Source: DQTL01 sp964396505 (GTDB taxonomy: Bacteria; Bacteroidota; Bacteroidia; Flavobacteriales; Flavobacteriaceae). Taken from it: a stretch of 5,818 nucleotides of DNA. Under the pieces are notes generated by a model. The model did not search any database, was not told the origin of the DNA, and worked only from the letters and a program-made list of their open reading frames with translations. The position numbers were made by a program, and so were the translations under genes. Shown here piece after piece: positions 5,709-5,818 of this stretch. The first letter of the stretch is position 1, and the number at the start of each line of letters is the position of its first letter. The stretch is taken from NCBI GenBank assembly GCA_964396505.1, contig CAYNFJ010000123.1:1-5818 (forward strand). Reading direction: 5' to 3'.

Positions 5709-5818
5709 TAATATTTTATATCTTAATAGATTTTATCAATAGGATATCGCATCCAATTATTTTCTGTTTGAACTGCTATCTAAGGGGAGTGAGTTAGCAA
5801 TATTATACGTACTTTCGC
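5709..5818. other. Non-coding right edge, possible divergent promoter region
   Basis: No open frame with coding character is seen. The left part is very AT-rich with repeated TATC/GATA words. At the extreme right, TACTTTCG (5810-5817) on the plus strand differs from TAnnTTTG by one base and could be the -7 element of a gene that starts beyond the window, divergent from the peroxiredoxin. No matching -33 TTG is found at the right spacing. Confidence 0.25.

Noticed and set aside
1..5818. Mobile element, phage, CRISPR or toxin-antitoxin content
   Set aside because: No transposase, integrase, spaced repeats, terminal inverted repeats or toxin-like pairs were seen; the genes are ordinary chromosomal types with similar base composition.

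Overview
The window is AT-rich chromosomal DNA that looks like a member of the Bacteroidota. Three things point there: a two-component kinase with a secreted TPR sensor region fused to a HisKA_3 kinase; start sites without clear Shine-Dalgarno sequences, set in A-rich leaders; and several perfect copies of the Bacteroidota -7 promoter element TAnnTTTG (622-629 on +, 4318-4325 and 5666-5673 on -). The genus cannot be told from the sequence. I see no mobile element, CRISPR array, rRNA or tRNA.

Plus-strand half (1-3902). The left edge cuts into a gene whose last ~184 codons encode the end of a right-handed beta-helix protein. Next is a stand-alone unit of promoter, small secreted and strikingly basic protein of unknown function, and strong terminator (622-1256). 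After a 157-base leader with three inverted repeats comes a two-gene operon: a periplasmic-TPR sensor histidine kinase and a NarL/LuxR-type response regulator, overlapping by four bases (ATGA).

Minus-strand half (3912-5628). Three genes read leftwards. A typical 2-Cys peroxiredoxin is followed by a thiol peroxidase (tpx), which ends in a well-formed terminator; together they make a small peroxide-detoxifying unit. Beyond that terminator a small integral-membrane diacylglycerol/undecaprenol kinase has its own candidate promoter and apparently a TTG start. It converges on the response regulator with only nine bases between the stop codons.

Right edge (5629-5818). There is no gene. This stretch holds the peroxiredoxin promoter, with a perfect inverted repeat over its -33 element and a cluster of GATA/TATC words upstream. 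It looks like a peroxide-responsive control region, possibly shared with a divergent gene beyond the edge.

Most of the window is ordinary housekeeping and stress biology. The less ordinary points are the basic secreted orphan protein, the kinase lacking the usual glutamine of the HisKA_3 phosphatase motif, the TACCC/GGGTA dyad ahead of the two-component operon, and the dyad over the peroxiredoxin promoter. I found no convincing evidence of a wholly new system.
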